The position numbers and the translations under genes were made by a program. The notes beneath the pieces are model-generated. The model was not told the DNA's origin, did no database searches, and saw nothing but the letters and a program-made list of their open reading frames with translations. A DNA stretch of 64,000 nt from Syntrophomonas sp. (GTDB lineage Bacteria > Bacillota > Syntrophomonadia > Syntrophomonadales > Syntrophomonadaceae): contig JAENZN010000006.1 of the NCBI GenBank assembly GCA_016841245.1, positions 106,197 through 170,196 on the forward strand, in the 5' to 3' direction. This document shows, in pieces, positions 33,983 to 43,710 of the stretch; the first letter of the stretch is position 1, and each line of letters begins with the position of its first letter.

Positions 33983-36112
33983 TTGAAAGAAAAAATTACT
34001 ATTGCTCTGGCGGGCAACCCTAATTCTGGAAAAACCACTATTTTTAATAATTTGACCGGAGCCCGTCAGCATGTAGGGAATTATTCCGGGGTTACGGTAG
34101 AAAGAAAAGAAGGAAATCTAAAACACAAAGATTATGATATAAAGGTTATTGATCTGCCAGGAACTTACAGCTTGACTGCCTATTCACCGGATGAGGTAGT
34201 GGCCCGGAATGTTATTATTGACGAAAAGCCTGATGTGGTAGTTAATGTTGTTGATGCCTCCAATTTGGAACGCAACCTCTATCTTACTACTCAGTTAAAG
34301 GAACTGGGTGTGCCTGTAGTGGTAGCCATGAATATGGCAGACATGGCAGAAACACAGGGCATTAATTTTAATTACCAGATATTATCTCAGTTGCTGGGAG
34401 TAAATATTGTTCGTACGGTGGGGACCAAAAATTCGGGTACCCAGGAACTACTGGATGAAGTAATCCAGGCAGCTTCCGGTCAGGCTGAAATAACTGAGAA
34501 GCAGGTTAGATACATTAATGAACTTGAAGAGGAGATAAGCAGGGTACAGGATCTTATAGCAGAAAATTCCTCAGCAACACTAGAGGCGGCTTCTAGTGCT
34601 GCTGAGCCATTGAATATGGACGGTGATTATCTAAGCCGCTGGTTGGCTCTGAAGCTTATTGAGAATGATAAAGATGTTATACAAAAAATAAAATCTTTGA
34701 GTGGGGGCGGGAAGGTCCTGGAACAGGTGGCAAAAAGCCAGGATCATCTCAGGAAAATAGTCGGGGAGGATCCGGAATTGATCGTAGTTGATGGGCGGTA
34801 TGCCTTTATCCGCGGAGCCTGTCAGGAAGCTCTCACTTATACTCGACAGGATAGGATTTCAACCACTGAAAAAGTTGATAAAATTCTTCTGAACAGGATG
34901 CTGGGGCTGCCAATATTTTTAGGTATCATGTGGCTTTTGTTCCAGCTTACTTTTACTCTTGGGTCTCCGCCTATGGATTGGATTGATGCCGGTTTCGGTT
35001 TGCTGGGGGAATGGACTTCCGCTCATATGAATGAAGGACTATTACAATCATTAATAGTTGACGGTATTATTGGAGGCGTAGGTGGTGTAGTTATTTTTCT
35101 GCCCAATATTATATTGTTATTCATGGGCATTGCCTTTTTGGAAGATACCGGTTATATGGCCCGGGCAGCCTTTGTAATGGACAAATTGATGCACCGGGTA
35201 GGACTGCATGGCAAGTCTTTTATACCTATGCTGATTGGTTTTGGATGTACCATACCGGCGATTATGGCTTCCCGTACCCTGGAAAACGAACGGGACCGAC
35301 TGGTAACTATGCTGGTATCGCCCTTGATGAGCTGCGGAGCCCGTTTGCCGGTATATACCCTTTTGATCGCAGCCTTCTTCCATGAAAAAGTGGCGGGCAA
35401 TGTACTGTTTTCCATTTACCTGATTGGTATTATCCTGGCCATGATAATGGCGAAAGTTTTGAAAAAATGGGTTTTGCCTGGCGAATCAGAACCATTTGTA
35501 ATGGAGCTGCCTGCTTACCGTCTCCCAACCCTGAAGAGTGTTTTGATTCATATGTGGGAACGTTCCTGGCTTTACCTCAAAAAAGCCGGTACCATCATAT
35601 TGGCGGCATCGATCGTTTTATGGATGCTTTTCACCTTTCCGACCGTTGATTCTCAGGGCAATGAATTTGCCAGTTCGTCACTGCAGATGGAACAGAGCTA
35701 TGCAGGGCGAGTTGGACACGCTATTGAGCCGATTATTGCACCCCTGGGATTTGACTGGAAAACCGGAGTTGCACTGGTAGCCGGTTTTGCAGCCAAAGAA
35801 GTGGTAGTAAGTACCATGGGAACATTGTACAGCATTGAAGATGAAGATGCACTGGCCGAGGCAGAAGAAGCAAGCGTTAAAGGTTTTGCTGACCGGGCCC
35901 GGGAACAATCTGGCTACACTCCTCTAGTAGCCTATGTTTTAATGCTGTTTACCCTGATCTATGTGCCGTGTATGGCTACCGTTGCGGTATTAAAGCGGGA
36001 AACCAATGGCTGGAAATGGCCGTCGTTTATGGTGGGATATACACTGGTATTGGCCTGGGTGGTGTGCTTTGTAGTATATCAAGGAGGTTTATTGCTGGGA
36101 ATAGGGGTATAA
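33983..36112 (+). CDS. feoB: Ferrous iron transporter FeoB
   Basis: 709 residues. Cytoplasmic G-domain with G1 GNPNSGKT, G2 GNYSGVTVERKEG, G3 DLPGTYS and G4 NMAD; helical spacer 180-290; then the membrane part with two Gate motifs (LIGFGCTIPAIMASRTLENERDR and the Cys/Ala-rich SPLMSCGARLPVYTLLIAAFF) and FAAKEVVVSTMGTLY. TTG 33983 follows GGGGAGG. Main Fe(II) importer of the cell, under the Fur box at 33075 and cotranscribed with both feoA genes. Confidence 0.97.
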   Translation: MKEKITIALAGNPNSGKTTIFNNLTGARQHVGNYSGVTVERKEGNLKHKDYDIKVIDLPGTYSLTAYSPDEVVARNVIIDEKPDVVVNVVDASNLERNLYLTTQLKELGVPVVVAMNMADMAETQGINFNYQILSQLLGVNIVRTVGTKNSGTQELLDEVIQAASGQAEITEKQVRYINELEEEISRVQDLIAENSSATLEAASSAAEPLNMDGDYLSRWLALKLIENDKDVIQKIKSLSGGGKVLEQVAKSQDHLRKIVGEDPELIVVDGRYAFIRGACQEALTYTRQDRISTTEKVDKILLNRMLGLPIFLGIMWLLFQLTFTLGSPPMDWIDAGFGLLGEWTSAHMNEGLLQSLIVDGIIGGVGGVVIFLPNIILLFMGIAFLEDTGYMARAAFVMDKLMHRVGLHGKSFIPMLIGFGCTIPAIMASRTLENERDRLVTMLVSPLMSCGARLPVYTLLIAAFFHEKVAGNVLFSIYLIGIILAMIMAKVLKKWVLPGESEPFVMELPAYRLPTLKSVLIHMWERSWLYLKKAGTIILAASIVLWMLFTFPTVDSQGNEFASSSLQMEQSYAGRVGHAIEPIIAPLGFDWKTGVALVAGFAAKEVVVSTMGTLYSIEDEDALAEAEEASVKGFADRAREQSGYTPLVAYVLMLFTLIYVPCMATVAVLKRETNGWKWPSFMVGYTLVLAWVVCFVVYQGGLLLGIGV

Positions 36113-36142
36113 TACCTGTTGCTAAATCAAACCACTACTTTG

Positions 36143-36180
36143 AAAAGCCTGTTGACAACTTCAAGTCAACAGGCTTTTCT
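36143..36180 (+). terminator. feo operon terminator
   Basis: AAAAGCCTGTTGAC pairs with GTCAACAGGCTTTT, then CTTG. 14-bp perfect stem with an 8-base loop. Confidence 0.88.
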
Positions 36181-36390
36181 TGTGCTTCTGAAATGGGGGG
36201 CATCATTGGCCGTAACATAATAAATAATTATATAATATATGCATAGAAGGAATATAAAGACTGCGTGTCGAAATAAAAATTAGGTAATTAGCGCCACTGG
36301 CATTATGGCTATAATAAGCCTTTTCTGTCGGGGTAGCTGAGTTCAAATTCTTATTAAATAGTTGAAATAATTGCTAAGGAGGTGAGAATA

Positions 36391-36438
36391 ATGCCATCAA
36401 CTTCGAGACAGGTGCAAAAGCTGATTGTAAGTAGGTGA
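36391..36438 (+). other. 15-codon ORF with a perfect ribosome site
   Basis: AAGGAGGTGAG precedes ATG 36391, which opens only MPSTSRQVQKLIVSR before TGA. Either a leader peptide for the formate dehydrogenase operon or the remaining start of a lost gene. A CCAGTG/CACTGG hairpin follows at 36451-36465. The rest of 36181-36696 shows no gene; no known molybdopterin riboswitch could be recognised. Confidence 0.3.
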
Positions 36439-36696
36439 GGGTTGAACATACCAGTGGTTCACTGGAATCAGCATATTGCTACAGGGCTAAAACTGAAAAT
36501 GCATAGCTGCTGGGATTATTCTTGCCTGCTGTCCTCCTATTATTCTCCTGCTCGTACATAAACCGGTCAATAGTTTATCCCTCTCTAAGCAGCAAACATA
36601 GTGAAGTCTATTTATCCCTGATGGACTCGATTTGATGGTATGAAAACTTAATAATGCTTGTTGTATTCCGATTTATTAGAAAAGAGGGATGAATTC

Positions 36697-39600
36697 ATGA
36701 GCACACTAATAACCCGCCGCCAGTTATTGAAGGGAGGTGGGACATCTATTGCTACAATAACAATTGCTTCAATCTTTGGCTTTCAGTTGGATTCAGTCCG
36801 TGCGGCTATACCAGAGTTGAGAACCAAGAACATTAAACCTGTACCTACCATATGTCCATATTGTGGTGCCGGTTGCGGGCTTGTAGTCTATACCAACGAA
36901 AACGCACCTGCAGACAGTCCCCAAGTATTGAGCATTCAGGGAGATCCTGATAACCCGATTAACAGAGGAGGTGCATGCCCTAAGGGTTCTGCACTTATGA
37001 ATCTGAGAGAGATCTATAATTCGGAAACAGGTGAACAGGAAATAAACTCGCAGAGGATCAAAAAACCACGTTATAGAGCTCCCGGAAGTGACAAGTGGGT
37101 AGAAAAAGATTGGGATTGGATGTTAGAAAATATAGCTGAGAGGCTAAAAGAAACCAGGGATAAGCATTTTGAACATGTAGATATAAATGGCATTTTGGTT
37201 AATCGCTGCGAAGCAATTGCGAGTCTGGGCGGAGCTGCTTTAGATAATGAAGAATGTCATCTTATTTCTAAGATGAATAGAGCTTTGGGTATAACCTTTT
37301 TTGAGCACCAGGCCCGTATCTGTCACTCATCGACAGTCGGTGGACTAGCCCCTACATTCGGCCGTGGCGCCATGACCAATCACTTTGTTGATATGCAGCA
37401 TACCGATTGTGCACTGATTATTGGCAGTAATTCAGCAGAAACTCATCCAATAACCTTTAAGTGGCTTACTGAGGCCAGGGATAAACGGAAAGCAAAAATT
37501 ATCAATGTTGATCCTCGTTTTACCAGGACATCAGCCCGTGCTGATATTTATGCACCCATGCGTTCTGGGACTGATATAGCTTTCATAGGAGGAATGATTA
37601 ATTATATTCTGGAAAACAAATTTTACCATGAAGAATATGTGAGATGGTATACCAATGCTACATTTATAGTCGGAGAGAGCTTTGGCTTTGATGATGGTTT
37701 ATTCACCGGTTATGATGAAGCAACCCGTAGTTATGACCAGAGCAAATGGAACTACGAAATGAATGCAGATGGTACTTATAAAAAAGATATGAGCATGGAA
37801 GATCCGCGTTGTGTACTGCAGCTCTTAAAGGAACATTTTTCCCGTTATGACATTGATACTGTATGTAAAATAACAGGAACTCCCAGGAATAAGTATATGG
37901 AAGTGCTGGATACCTATTGTGCAACTGGTGCACCTGATAAAGTTGGAACCATAATGTATGCTATGGGCACCACTCAGCATACTGTAGGAGTTGAGAATGT
38001 TAGATCTTATGCCATGCTTCAACTTCTGCTGGGCAATATTGGCAGAGCAGGCGGAGGAGTAAACGCGTTGCGCGGTGAGTCTAATGTTCAAGGATCAACC
38101 GACTGGGCAATGCTCTACCATATACTGCCCGGTTACCTGAATACTCCTGAAGCTAAGAAGCATCCAGATTATGCTGCTTATAATGCGGTAGAAACTCCCA
38201 AAACAGGTTACTGGAAAAATAAGCCTAAATTTTTATCCAGTCTGCTGAAATGCTATTGGATGGAAGATCATCCAGCCATATCCTATGATTATCTTCCCAA
38301 ACGTATTGACGGGAAAGACTATTCACATATCGCATTGTTTGAAGCTATGTATCAAGGAGAACTTGAAGGATTGTTTATCTGGGGGTCCAATCCGGTGGTT
38401 GGTGGACCCAATGCTAATAAGGAACAGGCAGCTTTGGCAAATTTGAAGTGGATGGTAGCCGTAGATTTGTGGCAGACTGAGACTTCTGAATTCTGGACTT
38501 ATAAAGCTGTAGAGCGCCCAACAGATAGGGATGAATATGGAATAAAAACTCCTGATGAGATTGAGACAGAGGTCTTTTTCTTACCCGCCTGTAACTCCTA
38601 TGAAAAGGAAGGCACCATTACCAACAGTGGCAGGTGGATGCAATATCGCTGGAAAGCCTGTGCTCCTGTTGGTGAATCCAGAGCCGACCTAGAAATAGTT
38701 AACGATTTAATGAGCAGGGTAAAGAAGCTTTATGAAGGCAGCACTAAACCCCAAGATGAACCTATTAATCGTCTGACCTGGGAATACGGAAACAACGGTC
38801 ATCCAGATATTGACATTATCGCTCGCGAAATAAATGGTTTCACCGTGGTAGATGGTAAACCTGGACCTCAGGTGGCTAATTTCACTAAACTGATGGATGA
38901 TGGTACTACGGCATGCGGCAACTGGGTTTATTCTGGTTGCTATCCGGCGGATCAATACCTGGCTAGGAAAAGGGATAACAAAGATGTTGAACATGAAGGA
39001 AGCAAGGCTATAGGAAGCTACCTAAACTGGTCCTGGTGCTGGCCGGTCAACCGACGCATTATCTATAACCGCTGCTCATGTACTCCAGAAGGTCTTCCCT
39101 GGGATGCTAACCGAGCTTCCATCTGGTGGAATGGTGAGGAATGGACTGGAAATGACATTCCAGACTTTGGCAAAACAACCGACCCTAATGGTGCCGGAGG
39201 TCGAAATGCATTTATTATGCGTCCAGAAGAAGTAGGATGTATTTTTACTAAGCGCAATGAAGGACCATTCCCGGAACATTACGAACCGTGGGAAAGCCCC
39301 CAAGAGAATCTGCTGAATAATCAGCCGTTTAATCCAGCCATAACAGTCTGGGAACCAGATAAACGCGGCACTATTAAGGATTATCCTATTGTTGGTACTA
39401 CCTACCGCTGTATTGAACACTGGCAAGCTGGAGCAATGACCAGAATGCAGCCCTGGTTAGCTGAACTCATGCCCAACTGCTTTGTGGAAATGAGTGAAGA
39501 ATTAGCTAAAGAAAAAGGCATTGGGAACGGCAACGAAGTCATTGTGTCAACTACCCGGGGTGATATGAAAGCTCTGGCGTGTGTTACCAAACGATTCAAA

Positions 39601-39771
39601 CCATTCTTAATAAATGGAAACTATGTTCACCAAATCGGAATGTTGTGGCACTTTGGGTTTAATGGATATGCATCTGGTGAACCGGCTAATCGGCTGACAC
39701 CGCATATCGGTGACGCGAACACGACGATTCCAGAGTATAAAGCATGGCTGTGCGATGTAAGGAGGGCGTAA
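36697..39771 (+). CDS. fdnG: Formate dehydrogenase catalytic subunit, Tat-exported (Cys form)
   Basis: Molybdopterin enzyme oxidising formate or reducing CO2 on the outer face of the membrane. 1024 residues from ATG 36697, with Tat signal TRRQLLKGGG at 6-15, N-terminal 4Fe-4S ligands C53, C56, C60 (CPYCGAGC) and C94, and the Mo/W region EHQARICHSSTVGGLAPTFGRGAMTN. The ligand position is Cys209, encoded by TGT, where E. coli FdnG has selenocysteine. Followed after 2 bases by the Fe-S subunit and then a cytochrome b, so electrons pass to the membrane. In syntrophic fatty-acid oxidisers such enzymes make formate as an electron carrier to partners. Confidence 0.95.
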   Translation: MSTLITRRQLLKGGGTSIATITIASIFGFQLDSVRAAIPELRTKNIKPVPTICPYCGAGCGLVVYTNENAPADSPQVLSIQGDPDNPINRGGACPKGSALMNLREIYNSETGEQEINSQRIKKPRYRAPGSDKWVEKDWDWMLENIAERLKETRDKHFEHVDINGILVNRCEAIASLGGAALDNEECHLISKMNRALGITFFEHQARICHSSTVGGLAPTFGRGAMTNHFVDMQHTDCALIIGSNSAETHPITFKWLTEARDKRKAKIINVDPRFTRTSARADIYAPMRSGTDIAFIGGMINYILENKFYHEEYVRWYTNATFIVGESFGFDDGLFTGYDEATRSYDQSKWNYEMNADGTYKKDMSMEDPRCVLQLLKEHFSRYDIDTVCKITGTPRNKYMEVLDTYCATGAPDKVGTIMYAMGTTQHTVGVENVRSYAMLQLLLGNIGRAGGGVNALRGESNVQGSTDWAMLYHILPGYLNTPEAKKHPDYAAYNAVETPKTGYWKNKPKFLSSLLKCYWMEDHPAISYDYLPKRIDGKDYSHIALFEAMYQGELEGLFIWGSNPVVGGPNANKEQAALANLKWMVAVDLWQTETSEFWTYKAVERPTDRDEYGIKTPDEIETEVFFLPACNSYEKEGTITNSGRWMQYRWKACAPVGESRADLEIVNDLMSRVKKLYEGSTKPQDEPINRLTWEYGNNGHPDIDIIAREINGFTVVDGKPGPQVANFTKLMDDGTTACGNWVYSGCYPADQYLARKRDNKDVEHEGSKAIGSYLNWSWCWPVNRRIIYNRCSCTPEGLPWDANRASIWWNGEEWTGNDIPDFGKTTDPNGAGGRNAFIMRPEEVGCIFTKRNEGPFPEHYEPWESPQENLLNNQPFNPAITVWEPDKRGTIKDYPIVGTTYRCIEHWQAGAMTRMQPWLAELMPNCFVEMSEELAKEKGIGNGNEVIVSTTRGDMKALACVTKRFKPFLINGNYVHQIGMLWHFGFNGYASGEPANRLTPHIGDANTTIPEYKAWLCDVRRA

Positions 39772-39773
39772 CT

Positions 39774-40574
39774 ATGGCAAGAATGACTAATTTATATGAT
39801 GTCAGCAAATGTACCGCCTGCCGTGGTTGCCAGGTAGCATGCAAAGACTGGAATCAACTGCCGGCAGTTATTGAACCTTTTAAAGGTAACTATCAGACCC
39901 ATGAAGACACCAATGGTGATACCTTTACTATTGTTAAATTTATGGAAGGAGAGGATCCGGTGGATGGTGTGTACTGGAACTTCCTCAAATATCAGTGTAT
40001 GCATTGTTTTGATCCGGCCTGCATGAGTGTCTGTCCGCAGGGAGCTTATTCCAAAACCTCCTGGGGAGCCACCTTCCATGACCCGGACAAATGCATTGGC
40101 TGCCAGTACTGCACCTATGCATGTCCCTTTGAGATTCCCAAATACCGTAAGAGAGAAGACAAAATAACCAAGTGTACTCTCTGTGTGGACCGGGTTGAGG
40201 AAGGATTGACCCCCGCCTGTGCTCGGACCTGCCCAACCGGAGCTCTAACGTTTGGAGACCGGGATGAACTCCTGCAGATAGCAGAAGAACGGGTAAAATT
40301 CCTTCGGGCTAACGGCTTCCCCCGCGCCACTATATACGGCAAGCTGGAACTGGGTGGTTTGAACAAGTTATTCGTTTTAACTGATACTCCAGATAAGTTC
40401 GAATTACCCATTGACCCCAAGGTGCCAGGACAGATTACCTTCTGGCAGGATTGGATACAGCCTTATTTTGGATGGCTTATTCCAGTTGCCCTGGCAGGAT
40501 CAGCAGTCAGTTTTGTAACTACCAGAATATTAGCTAATAAAAATGGAGACCATACGGAAGGAGGTCATGAGTAA
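39774..40574 (+). CDS. fdnH: Formate dehydrogenase iron-sulfur subunit
   Basis: 266 residues with four ferredoxin-type Cys clusters: CTACRGCQVACKDW, CMHCFDPACMSVCP, CIGCQYCTYACPF and CTLCVDR...CARTCP, the FdnH/HybA pattern. A single C-terminal helix (GWLIPVALAGSAVSFVTTRI) anchors it to the membrane. ATG 39774 follows GGAGGG; the stop shares a base with the next start (TAATG). Confidence 0.95.
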   Translation: MARMTNLYDVSKCTACRGCQVACKDWNQLPAVIEPFKGNYQTHEDTNGDTFTIVKFMEGEDPVDGVYWNFLKYQCMHCFDPACMSVCPQGAYSKTSWGATFHDPDKCIGCQYCTYACPFEIPKYRKREDKITKCTLCVDRVEEGLTPACARTCPTGALTFGDRDELLQIAEERVKFLRANGFPRATIYGKLELGGLNKLFVLTDTPDKFELPIDPKVPGQITFWQDWIQPYFGWLIPVALAGSAVSFVTTRILANKNGDHTEGGHE

Positions 40575-41257
40575 TGCAATGGATTCCTGAATACAAAGGG
40601 GATGTTCCTCGAGTAGAAAGATTCAATTTCCTGTCCAGGTTTACTCACTGGGGACATACCGTGACCTTTTTGCTCTGTCTCTTTACCGGTCTGGCACTTT
40701 TCCTGGATAGTGCCGACTGGCTGGCCGCGATTTTCGGCGGCTTCCATGGCGCAGGCCTGGTACACAGGATAGCTGCCGTAGCAATGACCATAGTAGTAGC
40801 TATATTCGTAGTAGGAAATTTCAAAGTATTAATCGCCTGGATCAAAGATATTCTTCGCTTTGGTTTAAACGATATTATCTTCATTATGAAATTTCCCTTT
40901 GAGTTTCTGGGCTTCAAAGTAAAGATACCTCCCCAGACCAAGTTTAACGGGGGTGAAAAAGGAAACTCCATGCTGACTCCAACTGCAGTAATATTCTTGA
41001 TATTGAGCGGTTATATCATGTGGTTCCCGGCAATTTTCCCAGCTGGTCTGGTAAGACTGGCTTATCCCATCCATGATATCAGTATGGTACTGGCTACCTT
41101 TATGGTATGTATGCATGGATACCTGGGATCTTTCCATCCCGGCTCCGGTGAATCCTTCTGGGGTATGTGGAAAGGTACGGTTAGAGAAGATTGGGCTGAA
41201 CATCACCATAAAACCTGGTATGGCGAAACCTATGGCGATAAAGCCAGTGGTGAATAA
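40574..41257 (+). CDS. fdnI: Formate dehydrogenase cytochrome b subunit
   Basis: 227-residue integral membrane protein with four helices and the FdnI heme-binding histidines (FTHWGHTVTF near residue 25, HGAGLVHRIA near 55, and later LATFMVCMHGYLG). Heme b links the Fe-S subunit to the quinone pool or to another membrane carrier. Translationally coupled to the preceding gene. Confidence 0.93.
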   Translation: MQWIPEYKGDVPRVERFNFLSRFTHWGHTVTFLLCLFTGLALFLDSADWLAAIFGGFHGAGLVHRIAAVAMTIVVAIFVVGNFKVLIAWIKDILRFGLNDIIFIMKFPFEFLGFKVKIPPQTKFNGGEKGNSMLTPTAVIFLILSGYIMWFPAIFPAGLVRLAYPIHDISMVLATFMVCMHGYLGSFHPGSGESFWGMWKGTVREDWAEHHHKTWYGETYGDKASGE

Positions 41258-41277
41258 AATGTGGGAATCGAAAGTGT

Positions 41278-41304
41278 GGAAGCAGGAGAAGTTCTCCTGC
41301 TTCC
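41278..41304 (+). terminator. Perfect hairpin after the exported formate dehydrogenase
   Basis: GGAAGCAGGAGAA and TTCTCCTGCTTCC with one central base. No T run, so partial termination or mRNA stabilisation; it separates the two formate dehydrogenase units. Confidence 0.6.
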
Positions 41305-41393
41305 CTATTCTCGTGTCATAGACTGGGTTGGCTGTCATCTGTTTCGATAACCAATTCAATGAGGTTCCTAGTTTATTGAAAGGAGGTGTTAAT

Positions 41394-41840
41394 GTGTCTA
41401 ATTATATGGATATCATCGCTAGCTGCCAGGACAAAGCAGGCGGTATCATCGAAGCCTACCATGCAATCCAAAAAGAGTACAATTATATTCCGGAAGAAGC
41501 GCTGCGGGAAGCAGCCAAAGCCTTCAAATTATCGGAAGCCCAGGCTTTTGGGGTAGCAACTTTCTATTCTTACCTCTCAGTTAAAAAAAGAGGCAAATAT
41601 ATCATTCGTATGTGTGAAAGTGCTCCCTGTCATGTTGCCGGAGCGGATGAAGTATTGAAAGCAATGGAAGCTTATCTGGGAATTAAGGTGGGAGAAACAA
41701 CTCCTGATAACAAATTCACCCTGGAGTTAACCGAATGTGTAGGTCAATGTCAGGCAACCCCGGTAGTAACCATCAACAGTGAACCGGTCTTTAATGTCAA
41801 ACCGGATATGGTGCCTGGAATTCTGGCCGGATACAAATAA
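41394..41840 (+). CDS. NADH dehydrogenase-type 2Fe-2S subunit (NuoE-like)
   Basis: 148 residues from GTG 41394 (AAAGGAGGTG upstream; the longer frame from 41328 lacks a site). Helical start (IIEAYHAIQKEYNYIPEEAL) and thioredoxin-like 2Fe-2S domain with ligands in CESAPCHVAG and CVGQCQATP. Forms the electron-transfer part of a soluble NAD-linked formate dehydrogenase with the next two genes. Confidence 0.93.
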   Translation: MSNYMDIIASCQDKAGGIIEAYHAIQKEYNYIPEEALREAAKAFKLSEAQAFGVATFYSYLSVKKRGKYIIRMCESAPCHVAGADEVLKAMEAYLGIKVGETTPDNKFTLELTECVGQCQATPVVTINSEPVFNVKPDMVPGILAGYK

Positions 41841-41860
41841 CAGGAAGGGAGGGAAAAATT

Positions 41861-43081
41861 GTGGCACAGGAATATCGTGTTTTGCTTGAACATGCCGATA
41901 AAATAAACCCTGAAAGCGTAGCCGAGTACGTGAAGGTGGGCGGATATAAAGGTCTGGAAAAAGCGCGCAGCATGAATCCCAAAGATTTAGCTGAAGAAGT
42001 AAAGAAATCCGGACTTAGAGGCCGTGGCGGCGCAGGGTTTAATGCCGGCATGAAATGGAGTTTTGTACCCCAGTACCCGGAGACCAAGTATGTAGTATGC
42101 AACTTTGACGAAGGGGAACCGGGAACCTATAAAGATAGAATAATAGCTCAGAAAAATGCCCAGGCCCTACTGGAAGGAATGGCCATCTGCGGTCATGCAA
42201 TAGGCTCCAACAACGGATACATATATTGTAGAGGAGAATATCCGTTCGTAGTAGAAATGCTGAAGAATGCGATTGGGAATGCAAAAGAATCAGGTGCCCT
42301 GGGAGAATTCAATATAGAAGTGCGTATGGGAGCAGGCGCCTATGTATGCGGCGAAGAAACTGCTCTAATTGAATCCATAGAAGGGCATCGAGGAGAGCCG
42401 AGATTTAAGCCCCCGTTTCCAGGTGTAGAAGGTTTATGGCGTATGCCTACGGTAGTCAACAACGTAGAAACCTTCGCCTGCCTGCCCTATATCTTAACCA
42501 ATGGTGCAGAATGGTTTGCCGGCATAGGAGCCAAGGGTTATCCTGGAACCAAGGTGCTTACCTTAACCGGTGATATTGAAAACCCCACCTATTTTGAAGT
42601 GCCGACTGATTATCTGCTTAGAGACGTAATATATGAACTGGGCGGCGGAGTAAAAGGCGGCAAGAAACTGAAAGCAGTTCAAGTAGGTGGTACATCAGGA
42701 GCATTCATTCCACCCCAGAATCTCGATACCCCGATAGACTTTGATTCCATGGGTGCTATTGGAGCAGCTTTGGGTTCAGGGGCGGTATTTGTAATGGATG
42801 AAAGCAGAGACATAGTAGACATTATCAACCGGATTGCCAAATTCTTTGAACATGAATCCTGCGGTCAGTGCACCCCCTGCCGGGAAGGCACCCATCGCTG
42901 CAAGGAGATCATGGAGAAGATCAATACTGGGAGAGGAAGCCTCAAGGATATTGAGAACCTCAAAGTACTGGCCCGGGTTATGCAGAAAGCATCACTATGC
43001 GGTCTGGGACAGGCAGCTCCGATTCCGATAACTTCGACTCTGGAACACTTTGAATATGAATACTTGAGAAAACTGGTGTAG
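41861..43081 (+). CDS. NADH:acceptor flavoprotein subunit (NuoF-like)
   Basis: 406 residues with FMN site GRGGAGFNAGMKWSF, NADH site GAGAYVCGEETALIESIEG and C-terminal 4Fe-4S ligands ESCGQCTPCREGTHR with a later Cys (SLCGLGQAAP). Shorter than HydB-type proteins: it lacks the N-terminal thioredoxin-like and C-terminal 2x4Fe-4S extensions. GTG 41861 after GGGAGGG. Would exchange electrons between NAD(H) and the formate dehydrogenase catalytic subunit. Confidence 0.94.
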   Translation: MAQEYRVLLEHADKINPESVAEYVKVGGYKGLEKARSMNPKDLAEEVKKSGLRGRGGAGFNAGMKWSFVPQYPETKYVVCNFDEGEPGTYKDRIIAQKNAQALLEGMAICGHAIGSNNGYIYCRGEYPFVVEMLKNAIGNAKESGALGEFNIEVRMGAGAYVCGEETALIESIEGHRGEPRFKPPFPGVEGLWRMPTVVNNVETFACLPYILTNGAEWFAGIGAKGYPGTKVLTLTGDIENPTYFEVPTDYLLRDVIYELGGGVKGGKKLKAVQVGGTSGAFIPPQNLDTPIDFDSMGAIGAALGSGAVFVMDESRDIVDIINRIAKFFEHESCGQCTPCREGTHRCKEIMEKINTGRGSLKDIENLKVLARVMQKASLCGLGQAAPIPITSTLEHFEYEYLRKLV

Positions 43082-43104
43082 ATAGAAGGAGGGAGGGAAA
43101 AAAG

Positions 43105-43710
43105 ATGGATATAAAACTTACTATAGATGGCAAAGAGATAGAGGTGCCTCAAGGTACTATGCTTTTGGATGCTTGTCGAAAGGCAGGAGCAGATATCCCC
43201 ACATTCTGTTATGATCCGGATTTAAAACTGGCCGGCTCCTGCCGGATGTGTGTGGTGCAACCCAAGGGATGGCGCAACCTGGTAGCCAGTTGTGTTACTC
43301 CAGCGCAAAACGGTATGGTTATTGAAACCGAAAGCCCGGATGTCATAGAGGCCAGGAAAGTTATACTCGAACTGATGCTGGCCCGGCATAAACTGACCTG
43401 TCATACCTGCGAAAAAGATGGAGAATGTAGGCTGCAGGATTATTGCTACCGTTATGGAGTTACCGAATCTCGCTTTGCAGGAAAAGTCCATAACCTTTTC
43501 AAGGATGAATCTAACCCATTTATTGAACGTGATTATGATAAATGCATAATGTGTACCCGCTGTGTAAGGGCCTGTGAAGAAATTACCGGGGCCCGGGCCA
43601 TCAACGTAATGGAGCGCGGATACCATGCGCATATAGCAACTGCTTTTGACGGCGAACTGGCCGATTCCCCCTGTGTATTCTGCGGGCAATGTATTATGGT
43701 ATGCCAGTAG
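43105..43710 (+). CDS. fdhA: Cytosolic formate dehydrogenase alpha subunit, N-terminal part (frameshifted)
   Basis: 201 residues carrying the NuoG/HydA-like Fe-S region: 2Fe-2S ligands C35, C46, C49, C63; a His/Cys 4Fe-4S site (RHKLTCHTCEKDGECRLQDYC); and the start of a 2x4Fe-4S ferredoxin (CIMCTRCVRACEE, CVFCGQCIMVC). The frame ends at TAG just where the family continues with CPVGAL. Adding one C near 43704 (TGCCAG to TGCCCAG) joins it without gap to the next ORF, giving about 899 residues, normal for this class. Start ATG 43105 after GGAGGGAGGG. Confidence 0.9.
   Translation: MDIKLTIDGKEIEVPQGTMLLDACRKAGADIPTFCYDPDLKLAGSCRMCVVQPKGWRNLVASCVTPAQNGMVIETESPDVIEARKVILELMLARHKLTCHTCEKDGECRLQDYCYRYGVTESRFAGKVHNLFKDESNPFIERDYDKCIMCTRCVRACEEITGARAINVMERGYHAHIATAFDGELADSPCVFCGQCIMVCQ

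Noticed and set aside
36181..36696. Possible molybdenum-cofactor riboswitch ahead of the formate dehydrogenase operon
   Set aside because: No recognisable core motif; only a short hairpin is present.
37311..37330. Selenocysteine (TGA) at the formate dehydrogenase active site
   Set aside because: The codon is TGT in the exported enzyme and TGT in the cytosolic one, so both are Cys forms.
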